Source: a bacterium (GTDB taxonomy: Bacteria; Oederibacteriota; PGYV01; DSBP01). Taken from it: a stretch of 5,858 nucleotides of DNA. The position numbers were made by a program, and so were the translations under genes. This document shows positions 1 to 5,751 of this stretch, in pieces (positions within the stretch are counted from its first letter, which is position 1; each line of letters opens with the position of its first letter). The notes below the pieces were generated by a model, which made no database searches, was not told the DNA's origin, and was given only the letters and a program-made list of their open reading frames with translations. The stretch is taken from the NCBI GenBank assembly GCA_011049465.1, contig DSBP01000002.1:1-5858 (forward strand), written 5' to 3'.

Positions 1-181
1 TAAAAACAGCTTTCAAAAGCCGGCCGAAGTCTGTCCATATGCGAAAAATACGCGGATAAACGGCTAAAACCGGTTAAAACCAGCAACGGGAATTTGCGCC
101 GCCGCAAAAAACAAAAAAAAAGCGATACTTAGACGCATTTAAATATGAAGTTGCGGAACCGCTGCATGCGCAACCCCTCAA
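1..181. other. Left-edge region without a supportable gene
   Basis: I see no gene here that can be defended. On the + strand, two short open frames enter from the left edge and stop at 57-59 and 65-67. Either could be the last residues of an upstream gene, but nothing distinguishes them. A third frame begins with a stop at 1-3 and runs open to 130-132 with a Lys/Arg-rich translation and no start codon. The stretch contains an imperfect 10-base tandem repeat (61-70 and 71-80, CGGCTAAAAC / CGGTTAAAAC). It also has A-tracts at 106-111 and 113-121, and a 6-bp inverted repeat GTTGCG/CGCAAC (150-155, 169-174) a few bases upstream of the promoter. Confidence 0.4.
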
Positions 182-210
182 TTGACAACCGCCTCATTAT
201 GTGTTAAATT
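182..210 (+). promoter_or_regulatory. Sigma70-type promoter of the four-gene operon
   Basis: A perfect -35 hexamer TTGACA lies at 182-187. A spacer of 17 bases leads to the -10 candidate TAAATT (205-210, 4 of 6 consensus bases). The -10 is preceded by TGT at 202-204, giving an extended -10 (TGn). Transcription would start near 216-218, leaving a leader of about 20 bases before the GTG start at 237. No other promoter is visible between the four genes, which are separated by at most 4 bases, so this one probably drives all of them. It is a motif match only. Confidence 0.6.
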
Positions 211-224
211 GTAAAAAAAGAGAC

Positions 225-232
225 AGGGGTGA
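225..232 (+). promoter_or_regulatory. Ribosome binding site that sets the first start codon
   Basis: AGGGGTGA resembles the Shine-Dalgarno consensus and lies a few bases upstream of GTG 237. The TTG at 234 is too close to use it. The in-frame GTG at 201 has no such site and lies inside the -10 element. This is why the gene is annotated from 237. Confidence 0.55.
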
Positions 233-236
233 ATTG

Positions 237-1139
237 GTGTTTGATGACGATGATTTTAAGATAAGCATGGATGACATCAAGGATATGGTCTCCGAGCTTT
301 TCGGGGAAAAGATTGAAAAAGTCGACGCAGCCTCGGCAAAAGAGCTTCTTAAACAGGAAACCGATGAATTTATGAAAATCGGCCTGGAAGAAATAAATGA
401 ATTTTCAGCGGCAGAGCAGGATGAATCGTCGGTTTTAAAGGATTACGAAACCGAAGATACACTTAAGCCCGCGCCCGCCAATCCCGTCGAATTAAGGAAG
501 CAAATCGAGCTTGAAATAAGGGAAAAAGTGGAGCGCGAGCTTGCGGATGAAAAATCAAGAAAAAAAGAAGAGATGCTCAAACGCATAGAGGAGGCAAAAA
601 AGGATTCGGCTGCCTATGCCTCAGAACTCTCTTCCGCGGCAGCGGCGAAAAAAGACACGGGGCTTAGTTTTCAGGAAAGAATGCAGATTATCGAGATGTT
701 CGATTATTCACAAAAACTATTCGCGGCCCTTCTGTCCAAGCTGATAAAAAAACCGGCTGTGGAAAACATGATGCTCAAAACCCTTGAAAAATCCGTGATG
801 AAATTCCAGGATATCCTGAAAAAGGCCAATGTAAACCAGTATGGAAAGGTCCGCGGCGACGGGACCATAGAAACAGCAAGGCTTGCCGCGAACCTGAACG
901 CGGTTTACCTGCCGGAAGAGAAGAAAAACGAGAAGTTTTACTCCGCGCTCAAATACATATTTGAGGAGAGGCTCATAGCAGCCGAGCTTGTAACCGGAAT
1001 AGAAGTAAAGGACAACCTGCTCTCAAACCTTTTTACCCAGCTTGATTCCGTATTTGAAAAGAGAAGGTATCCGAAAAAACTGGCTGACATATTCAGTTCC
1101 AAAATAATTCCCGAAACCACCCTTAAACCCGGAGAATAA
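237..1139 (+). CDS. Coiled-coil protein A, unrecognised family (paralogue of the next gene)
   Basis: A 300-aa protein that I cannot assign to a named family. Numbering from GTG 237, residues 1-80 are very acidic (starting FDDDDFKISMDD) and probably partly disordered. Residues 85-130 are Lys/Glu/Arg-rich, helical and coiled-coil-like, with the module SRKKEEMLKRIEEAK at about 107-121, followed by an Ala/Ser-rich linker. Residues 145-290 form a predicted helical domain with IIEMFDYSQ, ARLAAN, YIFEERLIAAELVTG and KIIP, which is shared with the downstream gene. There is no signal peptide or membrane segment, so it is probably cytoplasmic. The open frame extends back to GTG 201, but that codon overlaps the promoter -10 and lacks a ribosome site. 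It is the first gene of the operon and ends one base before the next start. A scaffold or cytoskeletal role is only a guess from the coiled coil. Confidence 0.85.
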   Translation: MFDDDDFKISMDDIKDMVSELFGEKIEKVDAASAKELLKQETDEFMKIGLEEINEFSAAEQDESSVLKDYETEDTLKPAPANPVELRKQIELEIREKVERELADEKSRKKEEMLKRIEEAKKDSAAYASELSSAAAAKKDTGLSFQERMQIIEMFDYSQKLFAALLSKLIKKPAVENMMLKTLEKSVMKFQDILKKANVNQYGKVRGDGTIETARLAANLNAVYLPEEKKNEKFYSALKYIFEERLIAAELVTGIEVKDNLLSNLFTQLDSVFEKRRYPKKLADIFSSKIIPETTLKPGE

Positions 1140-1140
1140 A

Positions 1141-2262
1141 ATGGATGATAATTTAAAAAAACTTTCAGATGAAGAAGAGGCGCTTTTAAGGGAATTTGAA
1201 GAGGAGCGCAGCAGGGCGCGCAGCAGCATGAATACGGATATACGGGAGGAGCTAAAGCAGGAGCTCGCCGAGCAGGTAAAGGAATCAATGGAAATGGAGA
1301 TGAAGGGCGGGGTTGAACAGCAGGTAAAACAGGCCTTTGAAAGCGCTGTTGACATAGAGGTTGAAAAGGCATTAAGCGTGGAAGACATGAAAAAGCAGAT
1401 TGAGGCTGAGGTCAGGAAAAAAATAGAGGATGAGACCCGCGAGCGCCTTAAAAAAGAGATGGAAGAAAACATAAGAAAAGAGGTTGAGGAGAGGGAAAAG
1501 GGAAAAAAAGACGAACTTCTCAAAAAAATACAGGCATTCAAATACCTGGAAGACGAGATGAGGCAGGAGCAGGAAAAAGATGCAAAAGAAAAGGAAAAAC
1601 TGATTGAAGAGCTGAAACAAAAGGAATCCGCCTTAAAAGAGACCGACCCGGCTCTCAGGGAAAAACTGAAGGAAGAACTGAAAAAAGAACTTGAGGAGGA
1701 GCGCCTGAGAAAAAAAGAAGAGCTTCTCCGAAAAATAGAAACAGCAAAGGAGCAGTCGAAAAAAGAGGAGAGCAATAAGCCCGGGTTTTCTCAGAATGAA
1801 AAAGTGACCATTCTGCAGATTTTTGAGGAATCGCAGAATGTGATGAACTCGATACTCTCAGCGAGGCTCAGCAAAAAAGAGGTTGATTCGGTATTTTACG
1901 ACGCGCTTTTGCGGGCACTGGACCGTCATCCGGCTGTTTTAAAGAGGGTCATGTATGACAAAACAGGGAACCCGATGCCCGGAGGGATGCTTAACACTTC
2001 CCGGCTGATTGCAAATACGGACATGCTGGAGGCCAAAGACGAGGAGCAGCGTGCGCCTAAAATGTTTGAAGCGCTGCGCGCTGTCTTTGAGGAAAGGCTC
2101 GCGATGATAGAGAAGCTGACGAGCGCGGACATAAGGAATAAAATTGCCCTTGATACCCTGAATCATATGAAAAAATCCATGTCACGCAAGGGATACGGGA
2201 TAAAAACAGAATCAATTTTTATAAAACAGATTTTTCCGTCTGTGCTGCCCGGAGCCAGGTAG
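1141..2262 (+). CDS. Coiled-coil protein B, unrecognised family (paralogue of protein A)
   Basis: A 373-aa cytoplasmic-looking protein. The ATG start has GGAG at 1131-1134, six bases upstream and overlapping the end of gene A, which suggests coupled translation. Residues 1-210 are almost continuous charged helix (Glu, Lys, Arg) and are expected to form a long coiled coil. The module seen once in A occurs twice here: KGKKDELLKKIQAFK (120-134) and LRKKEELLRKIETAK (189-203). Residues 216-370 match the C-terminal domain of A: ILQIFEESQ (224-232), TSRLIAN (286-292), AVFEERLAMIEKLTS (314-328) and IFIKQIFP (359-366). The pair therefore arose by duplication, and B gained or kept a longer coiled coil. 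No catalytic motif is visible. A hetero-oligomer with A through the coiled coils is plausible but is inference. High-charge coiled coils give false matches to myosin-like proteins, so similarity searches should use the C-terminal domain. Confidence 0.88.
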   Translation: MDDNLKKLSDEEEALLREFEEERSRARSSMNTDIREELKQELAEQVKESMEMEMKGGVEQQVKQAFESAVDIEVEKALSVEDMKKQIEAEVRKKIEDETRERLKKEMEENIRKEVEEREKGKKDELLKKIQAFKYLEDEMRQEQEKDAKEKEKLIEELKQKESALKETDPALREKLKEELKKELEEERLRKKEELLRKIETAKEQSKKEESNKPGFSQNEKVTILQIFEESQNVMNSILSARLSKKEVDSVFYDALLRALDRHPAVLKRVMYDKTGNPMPGGMLNTSRLIANTDMLEAKDEEQRAPKMFEALRAVFEERLAMIEKLTSADIRNKIALDTLNHMKKSMSRKGYGIKTESIFIKQIFPSVLPGAR

Positions 2263-2266
2263 AAAT

Positions 2267-3475
2267 ATGGAAAACATGGACATTCTTCTTTCAAGGCAAA
2301 AGCTCGAGGAAATTGAGGAGTCCACGCTCGCTCCTTTCGCGATGAAATCAAAAAATACCCGCGGAAGAAAGCACAAAGAGCCGGAGCACAACTACCGCAC
2401 CTGCTACCAGCGCGATCGCGACAGGATAATCCACTCGACAGCCTACAGGCGGCTTGAATACAAGACTCAGGTATTTGTCAATCTTGAGGGGGATTATTAC
2501 AGGACGCGCCTTACCCACACATCAGAGGTTGTCCAGATAGCCCGCTCAATAGCAAAAACTTTGAGGCTCAATGAGGAGCTTACTGAGGCAATAGCGCTCG
2601 CGCATGATATAGGGCATACTCCTTTCGGCCATTCCGGAGAGGAGGCGCTTAACGCGCTTATGAAGGATGAGGGAGGGTTTGAGCACAACCTGCAGAGCCT
2701 GCGCGTGCTTGACGAGCTTGAGGAAAAATACCCCGATTTTCCCGGCCTTAACCTCTCATACGAGACAAAAGAGGGAATAGTAAAACACAGGACAGATTAT
2801 GACTCGCCGTTCATAAAGGATTATGAACCCGCTCTCATGCCCTCGCTTGAGGCGCAGGTGGTAAACCTGGCCGATGAGATAGCGTATAATTCGCATGATG
2901 TGGACGACGGAATAACATCAGGCATTCTCACCATAGAAGCGCTCAAGCGGATTAAGATATGGCCCAAAATTGAGGCAAAGTTTGACATGAGCAAATATGA
3001 GTCGCTCCCTCTTGACATTAAAAAATACAATATAACCCGCTCCCTCATAAACGTCCAGATAACGGACCTTGTGACAAATACCGCGGAAAACCTCGGAAAA
3101 AACGGGATTGACTCCATTGATAAGGTCCGCGGTTTTAAGGAACTTCTTGTCGGTTTTTCCCCGGAGATGAGTGAGATGCACAGGGATTTAAAGCAGTTCC
3201 TTTACACCAATTTTTACAAGAATTATAAGATTATAAGGATGGAATACAAGGCTGAAAAAATCATCAGCGACCTGTTTAGGATATATTACGAGCGCGGGTG
3301 CGTCAAAGATAAAAGGAACCCGAAGATAAATAATTCCATCCTGCCGCCTGAAATGGTAAAAAGGCTCTCCAGGGATTCATTAAAAAGGGTGATATGCGAT
3401 TATATCGCCTCCATGACTGACCGCTTTATACTTGACGAGTATAAAAAACTCTTTGATCCCTATGAAAAGGTATGA
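2267..3475 (+). CDS. dgt: Deoxyguanosinetriphosphate triphosphohydrolase (HD-domain dGTPase)
   Basis: Cytoplasmic metal-dependent enzyme of the dGTPase family, which hydrolyses dGTP (some members other dNTPs) to the deoxynucleoside and triphosphate and so trims the dNTP pool. Family hallmarks are all present: RDRDRIIHSTAYRRLEYKTQ (49-68), RTRLTHTSEV (79-88, metal-ligand His84), AHDIGHTPFGHSGE (112-125, the HD pair at 113-114, His117 and His122), GFEHNLQSLR (137-146) and DEIAY (203-207, metal-ligand Asp203). The C-terminal DYIASMTDR (378-386) is also typical. The 402-aa length is full for the bacterial dGTPase-like group. The start ATG lies 4 bases after the stop of protein B, with AGG at 2257-2259 as a modest ribosome site; Met4 (2276) is a less likely alternative start. 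The gene's last four bases overlap the radical SAM start. I see no truncation or lost catalytic residue. The exact nucleotide preference cannot be told from sequence. Confidence 0.95.
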   Translation: MENMDILLSRQKLEEIEESTLAPFAMKSKNTRGRKHKEPEHNYRTCYQRDRDRIIHSTAYRRLEYKTQVFVNLEGDYYRTRLTHTSEVVQIARSIAKTLRLNEELTEAIALAHDIGHTPFGHSGEEALNALMKDEGGFEHNLQSLRVLDELEEKYPDFPGLNLSYETKEGIVKHRTDYDSPFIKDYEPALMPSLEAQVVNLADEIAYNSHDVDDGITSGILTIEALKRIKIWPKIEAKFDMSKYESLPLDIKKYNITRSLINVQITDLVTNTAENLGKNGIDSIDKVRGFKELLVGFSPEMSEMHRDLKQFLYTNFYKNYKIIRMEYKAEKIISDLFRIYYERGCVKDKRNPKINNSILPPEMVKRLSRDSLKRVICDYIASMTDRFILDEYKKLFDPYEKV

Positions 3476-4494
3476 CGCGAAACCGCTACACTCCGCGCGG
3501 TATTGTCCTTGTCCCTTCCTTCGAATGCACGGCACGCTGCCGCCACTGCAACAATGATTTTGATTCTCCGCGCGCTGCCGGGGCAATGGATACGCAAAAA
3601 GCGCAGGATATTCTTGAAGAGGCAAAGCAGAACCATATATCCTCCCTTCAGCTTGCCGGCGGCGAGATTACGCACCGCCCGGAATTTACCGCGGCCGTTA
3701 TCAGGCGCGCGCTCGCCCTTAAGATGAAGGTGCACAAGCCGCCGACAAACTGCTTCATTGGCCAAGACAGAAGGGCTGCCGCCGGTTTTTTTAAAAGCCT
3801 CAGGGAATGCGGGTACACATCAGGGTTCAGAATCTCAATTGACCCGTATCACAACGGAAAAATACCGCTGTCATATATCTCGGCTTTCATAAAGGAATAC
3901 TCGGAATTTTTCAGCCCGTCATCCCTTACAATAGGGTCATGTTATTATGACAAAAGAGAGATATTCAGCCTTTATGACAGGCTTATCATACTTCTCATTC
4001 AGGAGGGCTTTAAGGATGTCTCTTACTCTCCTGAAAAAAAACGATTCCTTCTGGATGGCAGCAGCATTAAATTCGGCATCTGGAAGCCGACAAGGCCGTC
4101 GTGGAAACCGCTTGAGGACAGCGAGGTGGATTTAAAAATTCTGGAAACTACACGGGCATGCCTTGGCCCCAAAGGCATGGGATATCTCTGGATAGAGCCT
4201 TCGCTGGATGTGAGGCTCTGCTCGTGCAACGGCGGCATGTTTAACAACTGTCTTTTGGCGGGAAACCTCGGCAAAGAGAGCCTCGCGTCAATTATTGCGA
4301 AAGCGCGTCAAAATCCCCTTATTACAATACTGGCAAACGAAGGGCCCGCAGGGCTGCGGCGGGAGCTTAACAGGGAAGAGCCTGTTCTTGACGTGTCAAA
4401 AAAATATACTCATATGTGCGAATTGTGCTGTGAAATACTGAACAACAAAGAGTTTGTAAGCCGCCTGTTAGATGCTCCGGAAGAAGCTGATTAA
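3472..4494 (+). CDS. Radical SAM protein with SPASM-like Cys-rich C-terminal region
   Basis: A 340-aa radical SAM enzyme. The CxxxCxxC motif that binds the catalytic 4Fe-4S cluster is at Cys19, Cys23 and Cys26 (ECTARCRHC). It is followed by the SAM-contacting GGE (63-65) and a barrel strand SIDPYH (122-127). The C-terminal part has Cys230, Cys250, Cys252 and Cys260, then GNLGKESLASII (265-276), and finally Cys316, Cys319 and Cys320 (CELCC). This layout resembles SPASM/twitch domains that hold auxiliary Fe-S clusters, although the spacings are not the canonical ones. SPASM enzymes often modify peptides or proteins or mature other enzymes; the substrate here is unknown and I see no small precursor peptide gene nearby. 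The ATG overlaps the dGTPase stop (ATGA, 3472-3475) with no properly spaced ribosome site. An in-frame stop at 3463-3465 excludes a longer start, so translation is probably coupled to the dGTPase. Confidence 0.88.
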   Translation: MTRNRYTPRGIVLVPSFECTARCRHCNNDFDSPRAAGAMDTQKAQDILEEAKQNHISSLQLAGGEITHRPEFTAAVIRRALALKMKVHKPPTNCFIGQDRRAAAGFFKSLRECGYTSGFRISIDPYHNGKIPLSYISAFIKEYSEFFSPSSLTIGSCYYDKREIFSLYDRLIILLIQEGFKDVSYSPEKKRFLLDGSSIKFGIWKPTRPSWKPLEDSEVDLKILETTRACLGPKGMGYLWIEPSLDVRLCSCNGGMFNNCLLAGNLGKESLASIIAKARQNPLITILANEGPAGLRRELNREEPVLDVSKKYTHMCELCCEILNNKEFVSRLLDAPEEAD

Positions 4495-4497
4495 TCA
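4488..4497. repeat. 10-bp perfect palindrome spanning two convergent stop codons
   Basis: TGATTAATCA is its own reverse complement and contains the TAA of the radical SAM gene (4492-4494) and the TGA of the lipoprotein gene (complement of 4495-4497). Flanking GGAAGAA (4479-4485) can pair with TTTTTCC (4498-4504), with one G-U pair, around it. A weak two-strand terminator is possible, but the stem is AT-rich and no T-run follows on the + strand. Confidence 0.35.
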
Positions 4498-5175
4498 TTT
4501 TTCCTTTACCATAACCTCAATCTCCCGGCTGGTGTTTTCTCCGAAATATTTTGAAGAGGCCTCTATCATATAGGGAATGACCCGCCTTAAGTCCCTTATC
4601 CCGTCGGACATGCAGGAGGTTGTCTTCCAGATGTTTTTCATCTCGCCGTTTTCTTTTGTATCTTTTGTGCTGTAGGTGTCAACAACAAGGAACTTTTTAT
4701 AAGTTACATAGCTTCTTGTCCTTGTCTCGTAGCCGGTTACGCCGTATTGCGGGTCCGTTGACCTGTAGGCGTGAATGCGCGTCTCGCCGTCTTCCTGCCT
4801 GATAGTGGCGTATGAATTTTCCCATGTCCCCACAACGCCCCAGACCGGAGCGGAATAGGAATAGGTGTGCTGCTGAGGCTCGCCTATGCCGTATGAGAGG
4901 AATATTATGAGGCCCGCTTTCGCCCTGTCCTTAAACTCAAGCTGTGTGTATCCCCTCTCTTTCAGGGCCCGGGCAAGATGAAACGCGTATTCCTGAAACT
5001 GCAGGTCGTCCCTGTCCGTATCCTTATTGCCGGCCGCGAGCACATAGGTTTTGTTTTCCACCGGGGCCATGCCGCGTATGGAATCAACCTTGACAAGGTA
5101 GCCCCTGGCGCAGCCTGCCGCAAGCGCGGCGAGCAAAACAGCGGAAATCAGCGTGTATGCCTTTATGCGTCCCAT
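4495..5175 (-). CDS. Outer-membrane lipoprotein, DUF4136-like
   Basis: A 226-aa lipoprotein. Residues 1-21 form a type II signal peptide: Arg3 and Lys5, then a hydrophobic stretch ending in the lipobox LAAGC, with Cys22 as the lipidated residue. Ala at +2 argues for outer-membrane sorting under the enterobacterial rule. The mature part has TYVLAAG (43-49), a helix EYAFHLARALKERGY (62-76), AGLIIFLSYGIGEP (87-100), a Tyr/Ser/Trp-rich stretch (104-122) and a C-terminal helix DLRRVIPYMIEASSKYFG (195-212). This order of elements resembles DUF4136 lipoproteins, whose function is unknown; the family assignment is by eye. The start is well supported by AAGGAGA (complement of 5181-5187), six bases from ATG. 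The gene is transcribed toward the operon, its stop abutting the radical SAM stop, so it is a separate unit. I could not find a convincing promoter for it. Confidence 0.88.
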   Translation of the reverse strand: MGRIKAYTLISAVLLAALAAGCARGYLVKVDSIRGMAPVENKTYVLAAGNKDTDRDDLQFQEYAFHLARALKERGYTQLEFKDRAKAGLIIFLSYGIGEPQQHTYSYSAPVWGVVGTWENSYATIRQEDGETRIHAYRSTDPQYGVTGYETRTRSYVTYKKFLVVDTYSTKDTKENGEMKNIWKTTSCMSDGIRDLRRVIPYMIEASSKYFGENTSREIEVMVKEK

Positions 5176-5331
5176 AAAGTTCTCCTTATAATACAGAATG
5201 AAATTGCCTTGTAATTAGACGTTTGAAGCCCCTGCAAAACTCGCTATTTTTTTAGTTTTTTTGTTTAAAGTAATTATCCCTATTAATCCTGCAGTGATAT
5301 GATGTTATCAGGGCCGGCCTGTTTAGTCAAT

Positions 5332-5394
5332 AATTTTCCGCTACCCACCCCGTCCTGCGGTAGTGCGTGTTGGGGCAAAGGTTGTTTTGTAATC
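5332..5394 (+). repeat. 63-base direct repeat, copy 1
   Basis: Starts AATTTTCCGCT and contains CCCCGTCCTGCG and GGCAAAGGTTGTTT. It aligns without gaps to 5633-5695 with 10 mismatches (about 84% identity), counted by hand. Its first 20 or so bases also match, in inverted orientation, the arm at 5450-5472, so 5331-5472 is bounded by imperfect inverted repeats. Confidence 0.8.
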
Positions 5395-5449
5395 GTATTA
5401 ACTTTAAACTTTAAAATTTCAGTTTTCAGTTGCCTTTGTTGAGGTGGGC

Positions 5450-5474
5450 CGGAGCGGGCAGCGGAGAAATTTCG
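5450..5474 (-). repeat. Third related repeat arm, inverted orientation
   Basis: Read on the - strand this gives CGAAATTTCTCCGCTGCC and continues CGCTCCG. It matches the start of copy 2 (5630-5646, CGAAATTTTCCGCTGCC) with a single-base indel, and the start of copy 1 (5331-5353) with one indel and a few substitutions. Related arms therefore occur in the order forward, inverted, forward. Confidence 0.7.
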
Positions 5475-5490
5475 CCGATTTACATCGGCG
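5473..5490. repeat. Perfect 7-bp hairpin with four-base loop
   Basis: CGCCGAT (5473-5479) pairs fully with ATCGGCG (5484-5490) around the loop TTAC. It directly abuts the inverted repeat arm and may be the end structure of a mobile element. No T-run follows on either strand, so it is not a standard terminator. Confidence 0.7.
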
Positions 5491-5632
5491 GGGAGCCGGT
5501 TCATCTGTTGACTCGTGAATATGCGCGATTAGGCTTGCGCGGGTTTTAGGGCGGCCTGAACGCTGATGTGCTTTGATGTTTGGGATGGCGTTGAATAGAG
5601 CACAGCACAGACGCGCCCTGAGTTCTCGACGA

Positions 5633-5695
5633 AATTTTCCGCTGCCAGCCCCGTCCTGCGTCAGTGTGTGTTGCGGCAAAGGTTGTTTAGCAACC
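5633..5695 (+). repeat. 63-base direct repeat, copy 2
   Basis: Second copy of the repeat at 5332-5394, 301 bases further on. In this copy the 3' end forms a perfect 6-bp hairpin, AGGTTG (5680-5685) with CAACCT (5691-5696) around TTTAG; copy 1 has TAATC where this one has CAACC, so it cannot form the stem fully. Confidence 0.8.
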
Positions 5696-5706
5696 TGCAA
5701 AAAGCA

Positions 5707-5743
5707 GAAAAATTATTCGTAGAGACGGGGTTCATCCCACTAC
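5707..5743 (-). terminator. Possible weak terminator of the right-edge gene
   Basis: On the - strand, GTAG/CTAC (5740-5743 with 5719-5722) enclose GGG/CCC (5736-5738 with 5728-5730), with an asymmetric internal bulge. AATAATTTTT follows (5717-5708). It sits just downstream of the stop at 5752-5754. The stem is short and interrupted, so this is a weak call. Confidence 0.25.
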
Positions 5744-5751
5744 TGTCCAAA

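Larger units (their letters stand above)
5176..5751. other. Gene-poor region containing repeats, possibly a miniature mobile element
   Basis: About 575 bases without a gene I can support. The part next to the lipoprotein (5176-5330) should hold its promoter. Runs of seven T at 5247-5253 and 5256-5262 are A-tracts on the lipoprotein strand and could act as an UP-like element. A TGATA/TATCA inverted repeat lies around 5295-5310, and the palindrome GGCCGGCC at 5312-5319. From 5331 to 5696 there are two direct repeat copies, a third inverted arm and a strong hairpin, described separately. Open frames here have no ribosome site. The composition differs from the Lys/Glu-coding genes around it, which fits inserted DNA. 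Confidence 0.55.

Noticed and set aside
4..132. Open + strand frame with Lys/Arg-rich translation
   Set aside because: It is preceded by a stop at 1-3, has no start codon with a ribosome site, and includes A-tracts that inflate the Lys content.
201..236. GTG at 201 as the start of protein A
   Set aside because: It lies within the promoter between the -35 and the end of the -10, with no ribosome site; GTG 237 has one.
1023..1775. 250-aa open frame on the - strand, rich in Ser and Phe
   Set aside because: It is the antisense of Lys/Glu-rich coiled-coil codons (GAA/AAA/GAG read back as TTC/TTT/CTC). The Ser/Phe run is low complexity and it overlaps genes A and B, which have clear paralogous domains.
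2267..4494. Reading dgt plus radical SAM as a known anti-phage system
   Set aside because: dGTPases can act in phage defence, but this one has ordinary family features and there is no viperin-like sequence or other defence gene in view. The radical SAM protein has a SPASM-like tail, which viperins lack.
5188..5193. TATTAT on the - strand as the lipoprotein -10 box
   Set aside because: It lies immediately upstream of the ribosome site, so transcription would begin within the Shine-Dalgarno sequence; there is also no -35 at the right distance.
5246..5262. T-runs as a + strand terminator
   Set aside because: No GC-rich stem precedes them on the + strand and no + strand gene ends nearby.
5283..5504. 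73-aa open frame on the - strand
   Set aside because: It starts without a ribosome site, is made mostly of repeat sequence, and has a composition unlike the neighbouring genes.
5332..5695. CRISPR array or integron attC sites
   Set aside because: There are only two imperfect direct copies with 238 bases between them, so this is not a CRISPR. The core motifs expected for attC (GTTRRRY with its partner) are not present at matching ends.
5419..5700. 93-aa open frame on the - strand
   Set aside because: TTG start, no ribosome site, and it runs through the repeats and the hairpin. Kept only as a question in the repeat finding.
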